From: Schistosoma haematobium
Lineage: Eukaryota > Platyhelminthes > Trematoda > Strigeidida > Schistosomatidae
Length of the DNA stretch: 64,000 nt
Direction of reading: 5' to 3'
Assembly (NCBI RefSeq): GCF_000699445.3
Contig: NC_067197.1
Coordinates: 23,481,809-23,545,808, forward strand
The stretch's first letter is position 1; every line of letters starts with the position of its first letter. Of the stretch, positions 49,401-63,232 are shown in pieces. The position numbers and the translations under genes were made by a program. Under the pieces are notes generated by a model that was not told the origin of the DNA, did no database searches, and saw only the letters and a list, made by a program, of their open reading frames with translations.

Positions 49401-52400
49401 ACTTTACTTATCTTGGAAGTCTGATCAGCCCTAATGGGTTGGTATCGGACGAAATCTCAGCACGGATTCGGAAAGCTCGATTGGCTTTTGCCAACTTGCG
49501 TCACCTATGGCGAAGGCGAGATATCCGTCTATCAATAAAAGGACGATTATACTGCGCGGCAGTCCGTTCTGTTTTACTTTACGGCAGCGAAACATGGCCA
49601 TTAAGAGTAGAAGACACTCGTAAGCTATTAGTATTTGACCACAGATGCCTTAGAAATATTGCTGGCGTCTGCTGGGATTACCGGGTGAGTAATAATGAGG
49701 TTCGACGCAGGGTATTAGGGAATGATGATATATCAGTTGATGAGGTTATGAATCTTCATCGACTGAGATGGTTGGGCCACATGTTACGTATGCCTGAACA
49801 TCGATTACCACGTCGTGCAATGCTATCCGGTATTGGAAATGGTTGGAAGAAAGTTAGGGGCGGCCAAGCCGAAACGTGGCATCAGTGCTTAAAGTCACTA
49901 ACTTCTAGTCTGAGCCATGTTGGTAGATGCATACTACTTGGTTGTGGTCCGCGTGACTATCGTAACCAATGGTTGGAGACTCTTGGTGATATGGCTCAGA
50001 ATCGATCACAATGGCGTCGGTGTATAAACTCCCTGTCTTCCCTTAAACTAAGAGATTAAAATCACTTCATATCTTTCTTTCTTCTTCTACTATATCCTTA
50101 TTGCAATCGTTCTTTTATGTATTACCACCTCTGAATAAACTACTTTTATGAATCCAGTGTTCATCTTGGTGTGTTAATGAGGTATGGCAACCTGGACCGA
50201 TGCATAAATGTACCTGGTCCTACGTTGTAGCTGACTGACTGGTAGAACCATTGGAATATCAACGTGACATGCTACGACTTGACGATAGCATAATTTGTTC
50301 CCTTGCGGGTGGGCTGAATTATAATGGTGTTATGGCCAATATTAATAATTGTAGATACCCACGTTTTTCCGTACATTTTTATTCTTACCCAATAATCACT
50401 TCCCCGTCTTTTGATTTGCCATTGTGGGGTTCTACAAGTTCAAGTGATATTAGTTGTATATCGTATTCTGCCGTAATCAAGTAGAGGCGTAACAGAAATT
50501 AAGAAATGGTTGATACTGTAAGTTATTTATATCGAAGCAAGTGATTTCAAAATCCCTAATTCAAGAAAGGAGTAAGTTATGTAAGTGAAAACTCAATTAG
50601 GTGATTTCAGTATTATTTTTTATCATGGAAACTCTTTCAATAAAACTACAGGAATTGTAGTATTGAAGCTGTTCTGTATCGCTAATCGATAATCACTGAT
50701 GCTTGCTAACCAAACTATATTAAATGCAATTCACGAATAAAGCTTCTCAATCTAGTGTCTTATAAATGGAATTAAAGACAGTAATAATTTTTCATATTTT
50801 CACCTATCATCATTATTTGATACAGAAAAGACTGTCTGATGGAACTTTCTTCGTAGACTGTATGTTGTGATGTCATTTTTCGTGTTCAGCATGTTTTACA
50901 ATTGTCTTTGTTTCATCAATACTATTTTGCTATCTCTTTAATTACTTAGTAGCTGGAAACCTGTAAATCCCTTACGTTCAAAACGCTTCATTAGAGCTAT
51001 CATTTGTCGTATATTTATTTAAATCAAAAGCTGACAAAGGATAAAAGTTGAAAAAGTGCAGCAAAGTTTTACATGATATTAATCTGTATTTAAATTTACT
51101 TGATCCCCTACAGTTCATCATTCGCTTCTCTTTATTTCATAACCCAACTAAATCAACTTTGTATAATCTATCATTCTTTACTATGTCGATTTTATGTACC
51201 AACTGATAAATTGTTTGGTCATTATTTCTTATATTTAATGAGACCAATAAAAATGTTATTATTTATCCAAAAGTACATTTGGGTCTTCATAACATTCAAA
51301 CCAACAGTCTCCAATAAGTTCGATGAGTCTAATCATGATGGCAGGTATGGGTACATTTGTTAACGAGGTCATCATATCTCTTTAGTCTCCGAATTTCACA
51401 TTCAGCTGTCGTATCATGAAACTATGTAAGAGATCGTGTATCTATAACAACATTATCTATAAATAATATTTATAAAGTACTGATTAAATTAACTCTCTCT
51501 CTCTTTGTGTTTGTGTGTGTCTTTTAGGAAATACAATTGCAATGATAGAATTCGATGGACATCTGTTTATTTCCCTTATCTATATCATCAAGCCCTACGT
51601 GGTCTGTCAATGATCGTGGATGCATTTTTGGGTATTCAGCCAAGTCTTACAGTTGGTATTGATCCATTTGTTGGTGTAATTCCAGAACTTTATGGTCCTA
51701 TCGGTCGATTATTTCAAAGTTACCCTTCATTTCATAAGTACACAGATACACAAAGCGTGAACAATGATGATGGTAACTTATTGATTGAAATCTTTTTGTA
51801 AAATATGTAATATGATATATGTAGAAATCTGTGGTTATAAATGGTCTAAATCTATGAAGTGTGTGTTCTATGTATAATTTTATTAGTTAGACTGACATTT
51901 ATATAATTTATAAACTATTATACTCTACAGTGTGAAATGCTTTGAGGAGATGATATATCGTATATCATGTACGTACCATCCATTTCTCTTACCTATATAT
52001 TAATTTTGAACGGATTGTCTAGTAATCTTATTTATAATAATAAATTCAACTTTTCTTTGATCAGTCAATTTATTTACCAGTTGTTGGAATTTGTTACAAT
52101 TTTGTTCATGACTTCTTTGTAACAGTGCATCGATTCATTGGTCAAGGCACTTGGCTATCAACGATTAAGTTACTAATTCGGATTGTCTCAGATAGTATCA
52201 TTAGCCCTTAAACAAGAAAATTCTACTCAATATCAAGTGAATGAACACATTTAGTTACTGAGGTCCAAATAGAAATTGTAATAAAGAAACCTCGTTACTC
52301 TCACTTTAAAAAATACTCTGGAATTAGTTGTAATGTCGTTACAGTTTCCTGTATTACAAACATATTTATTTATATAATTTTCTTTAAAACGATTATGAAT

Positions 52401-55400
52401 AACACCCGGTTAACATAAGTGCTGATTATTTTCTCTATGTTATGCACATCAGAAGTCAGGAAAGCCCTTATGACGGGTTTTTCAAATATTCAAGGTGGAA
52501 CACGATTGGCTGCTGGTAGTTTTTCTACAGAAAAAGCAACTAGTAAGTAATTGTTTCTATTTTTAAAATGTTTTAATAACTAAAGTATTTTCCTTAAGTC
52601 ACATGCATTCTAAACAAAGGTGGATAGTGGTTAGCAATGTAATCCAGGACGCGCGTTTCGTTTTATTTGGGACTCGTCAACTGGATGTACCTGCATCCCA
52701 GACTTGATGTTCTCTCTAGGACTCGAACACAGTACCGGCTAAGTGGTAACGTGATGGAGTCTGAAGTGAATGGTACTGGGTTCGAGTCCCAGAGTGAACA
52801 TCAACTCAGATGCAGGTACATCCAGATGATGAGTCCCAAAAAGGACGAAACGCGCGTCCTGGATTTCAATGCTAGCCACTATCCATCCTTGCTTATAATG
52901 CTAGTAAATTAAGGCAATATCGAGGTAATCCGCACAGGATGTACATATGCCAATAAGAGACTGATCAATCGCAGTCCTAAACATCAATGGGAAGATTCAA
53001 ACAAACAATCAAAAATGAATTGAAGTATTTTCCGTTTTCTTAAGGACACTTTAGTGTATGTTCTGCGATATTGTTTTTTCCAGAATCGATTTAAAGAGTG
53101 TACTTCAATTCATGTAATTATTCTTCATATGTTTAGTATTTTAATCCCATCAAATTCCTATGAAAACTGTAGGGTTTTTAATGTTCTGGTAAATTTTGGC
53201 GAATACACTTATTTCTAAGATTTGCGTGTATAACTCGTTTTAAGTAAAGGTCTTTCAATCGTTGTTATCACACATTCATTGATTAGAACGACAATTTCTA
53301 ATCCTTTCTTATTCACGAACTTCAAATGAATGTTTTGTAAAATTAACATCCTGAATTTGGCATTTGTCTAGCATTTTATGTCTTTCTTTTGTTTTGTATA
53401 CAGTTAGAATCGACTAACTGATAGTACTCTCTCTGTTTGTTTAGTCCATTTTCAGAAGTGTGGAAATAAAATTATTATATGAAGTATGTCCTTACGTAGC
53501 GTCACTAATAATTGTCTGTAGTAGAATTTGTACCGTTCGACAACAACAGTTGATTAAATCCATTTAAAAGTCTTGTTGAAAGTATTTATAAATCATTTTT
53601 TACTTATGCTCACTGTAGTTAGTAGTTCACTTCCCTATCAATACTAAAAATTTAGACAATTATTATAGAAATTTGTGACTGATAAATTCCCAGAGCGATT
53701 GTCTCCAGCAATGGCCTGCTGAATTTGAGCAATGATTTTATTGTTTTTTACGTTTACTTTACGTTTGAATAACAAGTGACAACTCACCAAAGTTGACAAT
53801 TTAACAGTATTTGAAAATTAACAGGTAATAATTCCTTAAAGATTAATTTGATAAAACTTCAACGATTCCCATCTATGATTATCGGTTTAGCTTACTGAGA
53901 TTTTCTTAACTGCTTCAAATAGGAGCTGATAAGTAATCATTCGAGTTATAAAAAAAAGTAAAGAAGCGAAAATCCCTCTGTAAAATATAAAGTACAATAT
54001 ATTTTTGGACAATTATTTGAGTTCACATAAAATAAAGCTGAAAAAACTGGATAGATTTAATATTTATTCGGAAGTATCTGAATCATTTATGCACACTTAG
54101 GTATATGGTAGATAAGATAAAGATTAACAGGTTTTTTAAAGGTTCATTGGCTTAATGGTTAGTACATTAGACTTTAGATTGTTGGTTCGAAGATTGATAC
54201 CGTGTTTTAATTATTTTGATTCACACTAAAGTCGATAGAATGCTAGTAGAATCACTAATTCATATAAATTAAGTTTGACTGAAGGCTGAGTACATCAATC
54301 TCTACTCGATTACTGACTATTATAAGTCAGTTTACTAATATAACTGTATACTCTTTTCTAAGTTATGTTGCTCTTTACATTCTCTGTCACAATACGCTTA
54401 AAGTGATTTTTTAAACTATTGCATTGATATTCCTACCTAGGAAAATCTAGATTAGCAAGCGTCGTCACGTCTGCTGGTATTCTTGCTTCCGCTGGAACTT
54501 CTGGAGGTTTGAAATCTGGGTTGGCTCCATTTAATAGTACTTCAGTACATATTCCTCATACCAATAGTAGTTCGTTAACTCCTATTGAAATTAATGCTTC
54601 TTTGACAAATGCTTTTCAACAGTCACAAACTCCTAGTTCACAAGCATCTTTGCAGTTATCAAATGCTTCAACAAGTGGACAGTCAGTTAATCAAAAATTA
54701 GGAAATATTCCACCTATATTGTCTTTAGTTAATAGAAATCTACAGGTCGACCATTTACAGAATTTAGCTACAAATTGGTTATCAACCTATTCTCAAATTA
54801 TCTTAAATCCTCAAAGACCAGAAATAAACTCATTGTTACAACTATTTGGTGCTTGGCTTTTTGAAGCATCAGTATCAGGAGTTAAACAAGATTTAAGTGG
54901 TAAGTAAATCAGTTTCCAGTAATTCACCTCTTTTTTCTGTCTTATTTTATGGTTGTTGACTAAATTAGGATAATGTTGAACATTGATTTCTTAACCCAAA
55001 ATGTACATTTGATACCGATGTTTATTACGCCATTCGAATATCTCTCAGCATTTTCAATCATTTCTAGATTATATAATAATTATTATTATTTTCATAATAA
55101 TAATAATAATATTAATAATAATACCGTCAGAAATTAATGAAATTCAACTTAGGCTTAATATCCAATGTTTTCGTCATGTTCATCAGTTCTCAAACTGATT
55201 TCACTCTACTAAATAATCGATCTCCTCTAAAATATATTCAGTTAGTATATGTGATGCCTAAATTTTTTCATCAGTTTTTCTACTACTTATATTTATGATA
55301 GTACTTATCTTAATTATGTTTGTGTTCTCATATATTACAGCAGATTTTTTATACTCGTTAATTTATACATTTATATTTCTTAGAATAATTTCATTTAGAT

Positions 55401-58400
55401 ATTACGTTCATGGTAACGTTCTTTTCTAAACGAAATACCAATTTTCATCTATTCATCCAAAATAATTTTGTTAGAAATATATTTCTAAAAAAGGTCCAAT
55501 ATAGTTGACTTCTGTATTAATAGGACTTTTTTTTTTACTGAAATTACGACTATTGAAGACCTGGAGAAATTGAATAGCCATTTCGTTCTAGTATGAGACT
55601 CTTCAGTAATGCGCATCTACGACCCCGTAAACAAGAATCGAACCCAGGACCTTCAGTCTCACTTTTGTTATTTTTAGTTTACTATTGGTAATGCTCACGA
55701 TGACATTCGATTAAACCTTTCCACTATTTACATTCTTTTATCACCTCTACATGTCTAGAAAAAACACTTGTCTATTCAGCAAACTAATACTTTTACTAAT
55801 ATTAATCATCAGTTAATCAAATCCAGTTTGAATAGTGTATATCTTTTCTAACTTAACCCGTTGTCGCAAAATTCAAATGTTTTGAAAATAGACATCATGC
55901 AGCAAGCAGTATCAGGTACTTCCCATACTGTTACCTCCGAAGGACAATCGTTGACAAAAGTTGACGGATACATCGTAGTTGGGCAGATCTGGTTAGCCCT
56001 TTAATGGATTTGAAATCTATTCTTTATTTTCTTCTGAATCTTGAGTTTTAATACTTTTTTTATATTTCTTATTTCTTAATTTCATTTGTTCTTTTTACAT
56101 TATAGTCTCTTATTTTAACTTTTATTGATACTTCAGTTATTTTAACATCTTTGCTTTCTTATCTCTTGTAATAACATGTGGAGCACTTTGGATCAGAATA
56201 TATTTGTATCAGGTCATAAGTTGTATATCAACTACTTTCTAAATAAACGTAGAATAGGTTCAGAATTACATTATATTTAAAAATTGTAAGGGGATTTCCA
56301 ATAAATGAATCTGAATAATTGTGTTCAATTTTGTGCTCTGTTACTTGGCTTCATATTTCTCTAAATTACAAAGCCTAACCTAATTGAACAATATGCCAAA
56401 GATATTGAGGCTAGTTACATGTAATGTTTTCACTTATTCAACCATCGACAATCTGATTCTGCAAATAAAAGGTGAAACATATTGAGTTGATACTGCAATA
56501 TGCTAACTTTTGGCAAATATTCAGATAGCTTTGATAGCTCTTAAGTTGGTGATCTATCGATCAGTAGTGAAGATTTAATGTATCAAGTGAACACGTGTTA
56601 CCAAGTCCGATAAGTGTTCAAACGTTACAGGCTTCAAAAAAATAAGCATCTTGGAGGTGGGTATCTCACTCGTCAACTATACTTGAAATCTTCCTATTAT
56701 TATTGGTCTTATTGCTTCTTTATGCTAGTTAAATATAGAGTTATTATATATGGAAATTAATCTTGGAGTAGCAGTCACACCGTTTATATCTGATATAATG
56801 GGTGGTTTAAAATATTTCTCTCTCTGGTATGCTGCAATATTATGTTGATACGATAATGAGACTTATCACGTTATATCAGATCCTGGATTCACGACTCACA
56901 ATAGCGAAGTAGATTAACACTAGATAGTATTTTATTCATCACAGTTACGAGCAGTCACTTTCGATGAGCCCAGGATAGAAATCAATGAGAAAAAAGAAAA
57001 TCACATATCAAATAGTCAGTGGTCTCTGTCTGCTTGTTCACGCTCAACGACCGATCATATTTTACTTTCACTATCACTTATCAGTGCCATTTTGGTGTTC
57101 TGTACCAGGATTAAACTTTTAAGAGTTGATCATTTTGTCTCTTGTATAATAAATATCACTCGATATTATTAATTATTTTATATTCCTAAAATTGGGAAGT
57201 CATCATGTTAGAAGTAACTCGACTAGTCTCTATAACCACGTAGCATTTCTGTTTTGTCGTACACTTGGACACCAGAATTCCCTACATCTTTCAGTCAACT
57301 GTAGAAAATTGTGGAAATTGTTGAATTTTTAAAGTTTTATATTTATTTTTTTCGGATTGTTTCTTGTTTGTTCGCATTACTCTTATTTGTCTCATCGGTG
57401 TTTGTTATCATAAACTTAATCATGCCAATGTTCCTCATAATTAAGGAATTTCTTTTATGCTATTGTACAGTAGATTTTTGTACGAAACAACCTATTCTAC
57501 TACTTTGCTTATTTGTAGATTATGACTGTAAGTTTATTTTGTGTGTTTTTCCCATTTATTAAGTTTCATGTATGTTAACTTTTCCTTCCTTTATGTGAAG
57601 ATCACTTGTCTTTGGTTAATTCTTTCTAATAGAAGAACAAATGGCCAAAATCTTGTGTTTTTTAAAATTGTATCTAGGAGGATATACTACTAGTGATATT
57701 GGTTTATTTAGGTTGAATTTTTTATTGCTTTTAAGATTTAAGCACATTATCTGGAGGAAATTTGCTAATTATTTATTATTCTGTGTACTAGGAGGTATAC
57801 CATATTCGTTGTTCATACTGATATAGAATGCAGCATGAATGATAGTTCTTTTTAGTCCCATAGAGTTGAGTATCAAATGCGTAAACCACTTTACTTCAAT
57901 CGTCATCCTCTTTATTTTATATTTTCATGATGAAGTGAAATATTCCAAATTTTTTAGCAAGATAAATTTGAACAATGTTTCTGTAGAGTTGTTTATTGTT
58001 CTCTCATTTTATGACAGGTATTTTTCTACCTGTGCATGATAAATCAGTATTCGTCATAATTTCAATTTTGTTTACTCACTCACCACTCTCGTGTTTTTTC
58101 TCTTAAAAAAACTTAGTGCGTTAACTTCGTTAGCTGATAACTGTTTCAATCACCAATTTCTTGGTGTTAGATAATGTCGTTTCTTTTTCATCAACTAAAT
58201 ATATACGTCTGTACTTTATGACGTAACTGACAGTTATAAAATTGTAGAGTTCAATCACTGATAAGTTTATGTTATTACTTTGCTTTAATGCATCAATAAT
58301 TAAATTATCTACGCGAGAATTAGTTTATGAATTGTTATGTCTTCTAAAGTGAATGATAAGTCATTGAAGAACTGAGTCTCCCTTAAATCCTATTGATCAT

Positions 58401-61400
58401 TATCAATATTAGTAGGATGAAGATAGAAAAATACGGCTTGTTAAACTTATTCACTAATTAGTGAATAAGAAACGTAATTAATAATTTGCTTTGACGGATC
58501 AATTATTTGTACTCATTAATTACTTGGTAGTAATTAGTTTCATGTTGTCTAATGCCTCTTTTTGACCGAATTCTCTCAGTTAAGTCACAATATGACCTTA
58601 TATCAGTCTAAATGACTCAGCATTACGGTTTACTTTCTTTGAAGTTAGGGAAGATTCTGTTAACAGTCAGTGGGTCATAGATGATCCTGGTTACATCTTA
58701 TTTGGCAATTGTCAGTAAGTAGTATTTGTAATACCTAAGATTCTGACATTCCCCTTTGTGACTAGAACTTATGTCGCACTGTATCGTAATCAGACGATAT
58801 CATTGAGATATTGCAAAATGTTTTTATAAATACCATATAATACTAAATATTCTGATATGAGGCGTCAAAGCTACAACCTTAGTTTGCAAGTTGTTTAGCA
58901 AATAATACCTAAATAACATGTTGCTGTAGGCTTTTTCTTTTCAAATTATCCCAATAATAATATGATTCCTGACTATTCACATTTCCTGTTAAAATACTAC
59001 TACTACTGCAGTCGTTAATTAAATTAATATAACCTGAAATATACTGAGAAGGAATTGTCTTTGTAGGTGTTTTACAAATAGAAATCAGACAGGACTAAGT
59101 TTACGGAAATTTCCGTTCATTGTTTCTGACAGTATCAGTGTTATTTTTAAATAATTGATCATATATCGTCTTGTGTTCAACAACCTTGAGCATGTTTAAA
59201 TTATAGAACCTAAATATATAGTTTACCGATCTAGGAAAGTTTGGTTTTTAACCATCAATATTCATCACGATGATTTATGGAATCAATTGTTTAAAAATTA
59301 TAGTTTTGGTAGATATTCCCGGTAGAATTTTAAAGTATACTCTGTTCATATTGGACAAGTAACCATTTAGAGGATAGATTTTTTAATGTTCGGTCATACT
59401 TGTATACGTTTGGCCTACTCTTGTATAATAATTCACCTATAAATTCTGTATTAAATTATACGAACATAACTAATATCCTGGTTGAATTGTGAAAAAGCTG
59501 GTGGATTGAATTAGACTGTTCGGTGTTACCAGTATATTTATCCTGTTGTGATTTTTTAAACAATTTACTTCGCAACAATTATGTATAGATATAATGAAAA
59601 TTATATATCATTTGAGCTGTTGATGTGCAATCCGAGTTATCTTGTAATAATTAGAGTAACCCATTGTGTAATTGCGAATTCAGCGAAGAAAAATTGTTTT
59701 CGACGAATTTACTTAAGCTGTACATTCGTATTTATAGTTGTATGATAAATAAATGTTTATAAAAGGATAGAAAAGATTGCATCATATAGTGATTCGATAC
59801 ATCAAATACCGAATAGGGTTACGTGATAATCAGAGTTAGATAAGAATAGAAGAATGCAAGTAATTAACAGGTCAGAATTTTGAAATGTAATATTCCACTT
59901 AACAGATGTGAAGAAAAATGAAAAAAACATAAAGGTCATAATAACAATTAAATAATCGTCAGGATAAACCCCATTTTATATCTTAAATCTCGAATCCCTT
60001 TATGATGCAATCTCTTTGTCTTACGTAAAACATTAAACTGACTGTGTACTAAGGAAAATTGTTTCACACCTTTCCCCGTGCTCTCCTCAAATCTGTCGTT
60101 TAATAATATCTATAGTTCTAGAAAGGATTTCACTGGGTATTATTGTTTTATTATTGATATGAAGACCAATACCTTGTGTGATAACGAACATTATGATAAT
60201 AATGAACTCGAGTAATCACACTTGCTAATTCAGTTTCATGCTAGTTAATGGAGAGTTATCACACTAACACTGTAATTTCATTTAATTATGTATTGGTATG
60301 AAGCAGTTGAAGAAAATAAATTATTATGCACTAGTGTAATGATTTCCAGAAAATCTTTAACAAAATGTTTTTTATAAAAATAATAATGATTCCACATACA
60401 ATCAAAAGTAAATGTTTCCCATGGAATTCTATTAATCAGATCTCACATGGAAATAATGATTTACAACCAATTAAATAATTATTTTAGCAGAAAGAAAGTT
60501 TGACCGTGGAAGAGTTGAGCATGTATTCCAATAACACTTAAACTAATCAGTATTTGTTTAATATAATTGGTTATATCCTCAAAATTTATCCTTAGATGTA
60601 TCAAAAATACTACAATCGGTTTAATGTCAGTCATTTTACATCGTATGTTTACATATATACAAATTTCGATTTTCTCCCATTCATCTTGCTAAATAGTTTA
60701 CTATTTGTTACGTTTATTATGTTGACTTTGCCTTATGTTATATAAAGACGGGTTCTTTACAATGCAGCTGGTATCTTAGCTTGGGTTTTTGTGTGTGTAT
60801 TTACAGCTAACCGTTTTTTTGGTAACTAACTAACTTACAAAGATTTCTGTTCAAAAATTGTGGATTTATTGTTGTTGGTAAGAATTTTCTTATTCAATCT
60901 GTCCTATTGAAGTATTGAATTTCATATTCTGTTAAATGTTTGCAAAAAATCCTATCAAAAGTAACTATTGATGTCACCTTATGATTTCACAGTAAACTGT
61001 TTCCCGAAGACATATTCGTGGTAATTTTATGGTACATCCCAGGATATATATGGAGAGAGAGAGAGGGGAAAGTCTGTCTCAAGTGAAAAACTAAAAATTT
61101 TCTATATGCGTTTCGCGACTTTGCTCATTTCGGAAGATAGGTCACTACTGGTCGCTAATGGAATTTTAGCTGAAATGTATAAGACAATTTGGTATTTGTC
61201 AGTTTTAGCTTACCAAACAGCTTATAAACTATCATGTACCACTTTATATGTGTTGAACATATATTGAAAGTTGTGAACAATAAGAGTAAATCAAACTATA
61301 TGGCTGTTAACTTTCACTGACTGAAGCAGCTCGGTCGTATGTATCTCCCGTCAAGTCATCGTCTACTTTTACTTGCAATGCTCACTAAACTGAGCTAATG

Positions 61401-63176
61401 GCGAACTGTTTGTCTAAATTACCCAAATAAATCAAGACTTATAGGATGTTTTCATGATAAACCAGTGATAAGTGGCATGTTTAGTATAATCGAAAATCAG
61501 TGACGACGTTTGCATTTAATCAACTCTATTCTGTACTCTATGTCAAGCCTTTTACGATTATTTTATATTCCTTTCTAAGCCCGTATTTGACCACGTCTAG
61601 TGTAATATCTTTCCATTTTGATTGATTTCTATCTTGATGTACTGCTGTAAGGTTTTAAAAATGGGTGCTGTTTATCTTTGTACAGCATTGTATGTTGCCT
61701 CTTTCTATGATGTTTTACTTCCTGTACAAGCGCTTTATTAGTTTCGGTTTAACAGCATTTACTTTCGCTTTCATTGTTGTTGTTACCGTTGTCACTTACT
61801 AGTTTATTTAGTGTTTTTATAATTATTCATATCTTCTTTATCTATAAAAATACTTGGGTTTATTTTTAACAGTTTATTTCAAAAGGCTCCCAATGAAATG
61901 TTATAAAGTCGTCAGGCTGTTTACTATTGTTTTGTTACAGTTGTAGTTGAGTCAGTTATCTTATTCCAACCAAGATTCAGTTAGGCATTTGAACAGAAAG
62001 AAGAAGTATTTTTCACTTCTTTCGTTATTTCCTAAAATAAGTTGATTAACTTTCGTTTCATATGATATGTTAATGTATTATGTCACTTCTAAGGTACTCA
62101 GTTTTATTTCTCCTTATTATTGAACTATTTTTTCTTTCAGTTACTGTGATCAGTCATCGAGCTACATTAATTGATAGTAATCGTTTTCTAGTTGGTCGTG
62201 CTGAAGCTCTTGGAACACTATGTCGAATAATGATCTACGCTCAACGTGGTCGTTTAGCAGAGGAATATCTTACACGATTTTATTTATGTCTTTATTATGC
62301 ATTGGTTGTTGATCCAACGGTTAGTTTATGATATGAATCAAAATAACATCTTAATAATAATAAGGATAATGCTATGCATAGAAATTGTTTATTTATCATA
62401 TGCTACTCAGTTGTACTAACTTGATAGTAATGTAATTAATTTATATTAGATAGGTTTATGATCATGAAATTTTTAAGAACGGTAACTTATTCTTCTATGA
62501 ATTTCATGTTTATTGACAATTTAAGACTTTTATAGTTAGCGTCTATATTAGAAATAGATAAAAAATTTTAAAATTAGACTGATATTTTTATATGGGAATA
62601 GTTGAACATTTGAGATTCACTGGTTTGATCTTAGGTTCAACTTATGAGGAGTGACCGTAGTGTAAGATTATACTCATGGTATTTTATAAAATTAAAGAAT
62701 TTAGACTCTTTTTTGCTTGTTGAACTAAACATGGATATCTGTATAACCTTAAAGTTTGATTTATTTAAGTCAAGAGTGTATACTGCTAATTTCTAGTCAG
62801 CTTCAAATTGATTTCAGCCCACAGTGAAAACAGTCTTCATATTATTGAATATAAGTAATGAACGAAAATATTAAAATTTAGCATAGATAGTATCAATAAT
62901 AGTAATACTAATAAATGAATAAATAAATAACAGTATTTGAGTAGAAATAAATCGATAAAACTTACATTTGTATGTATGATTTTGAGGCAGTTTTAATTGA
63001 ATGATCAATGGTGTTTCTGTTCTGGACTGATTTAACTGGGAAATTGCTAATCAGTTCATCATTCGAACCGTTTTCTTATCTTAAATAAATTTAAATTATC
63101 CACACTATCGTCGCCTTCGTTTATATTCTTAAACGTCATGCTCTTTATTTGTTAGTCGAATGCAAATAGGTGTTCT

Positions 63177-63232
<56 letters not shown>

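Larger units (their letters stand above)
46943..50239 (+). mobile_element. RTE-like LINE, family I, with internal deletion
   Basis: Starts CCCGACCGTTGTTGCTACC and ends in a TGACTGAC tail, flanked by a 12-bp target duplication TGGTAGAACCAT (46931-46942, 50240-50251). It encodes endonuclease ([35 protein letters not shown]) and RT ([35 protein letters not shown]). Relative to the copy at 6238, about 0.55 kb of the RT N-terminal part is missing near 48890. A TGA near 48182 and several frameshifts also break it. GDFNAQ has become GGFNAQ. In RALGAPB intron 6, sense orientation. Confidence 0.92.
52622..52888. repeat. Head-to-head pair of hammerhead SINEs (imperfect palindrome)
   Basis: Left part (minus, 52622-52735) and right part (plus, 52736-52895) are reverse-complement copies. 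The ends (GGATAGTGG ... CCACTATCC), hammerhead cores, CAGGTACATCC and B boxes (GGTTCGAGTCC) all mirror each other. Only the right copy has the A-box-like GGCTAAGTGGTAAC in the middle. In RALGAPB intron 8. Confidence 0.85.
54900..62140. other. RALGAPB intron 9 (7.2 kb)
   Basis: Very AT-rich. Apart from a SINE and one dispersed repeat (separate entries) nothing is recognised. Hydrophobic frames at 57311-57562 and 57641-57826 reflect T-rich composition. Confidence 0.6.

Noticed and set aside
50251..50484. 77-codon open frame right after the LINE at 46943-50239
   Set aside because: Begins within the target duplication and runs through intron DNA; no motif and no splice signal.
57311..58039. Three hydrophobic open frames in intron 9
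   Set aside because: Phenylalanine/leucine/isoleucine-rich translations of T-rich intron DNA; no motif and no splice support.
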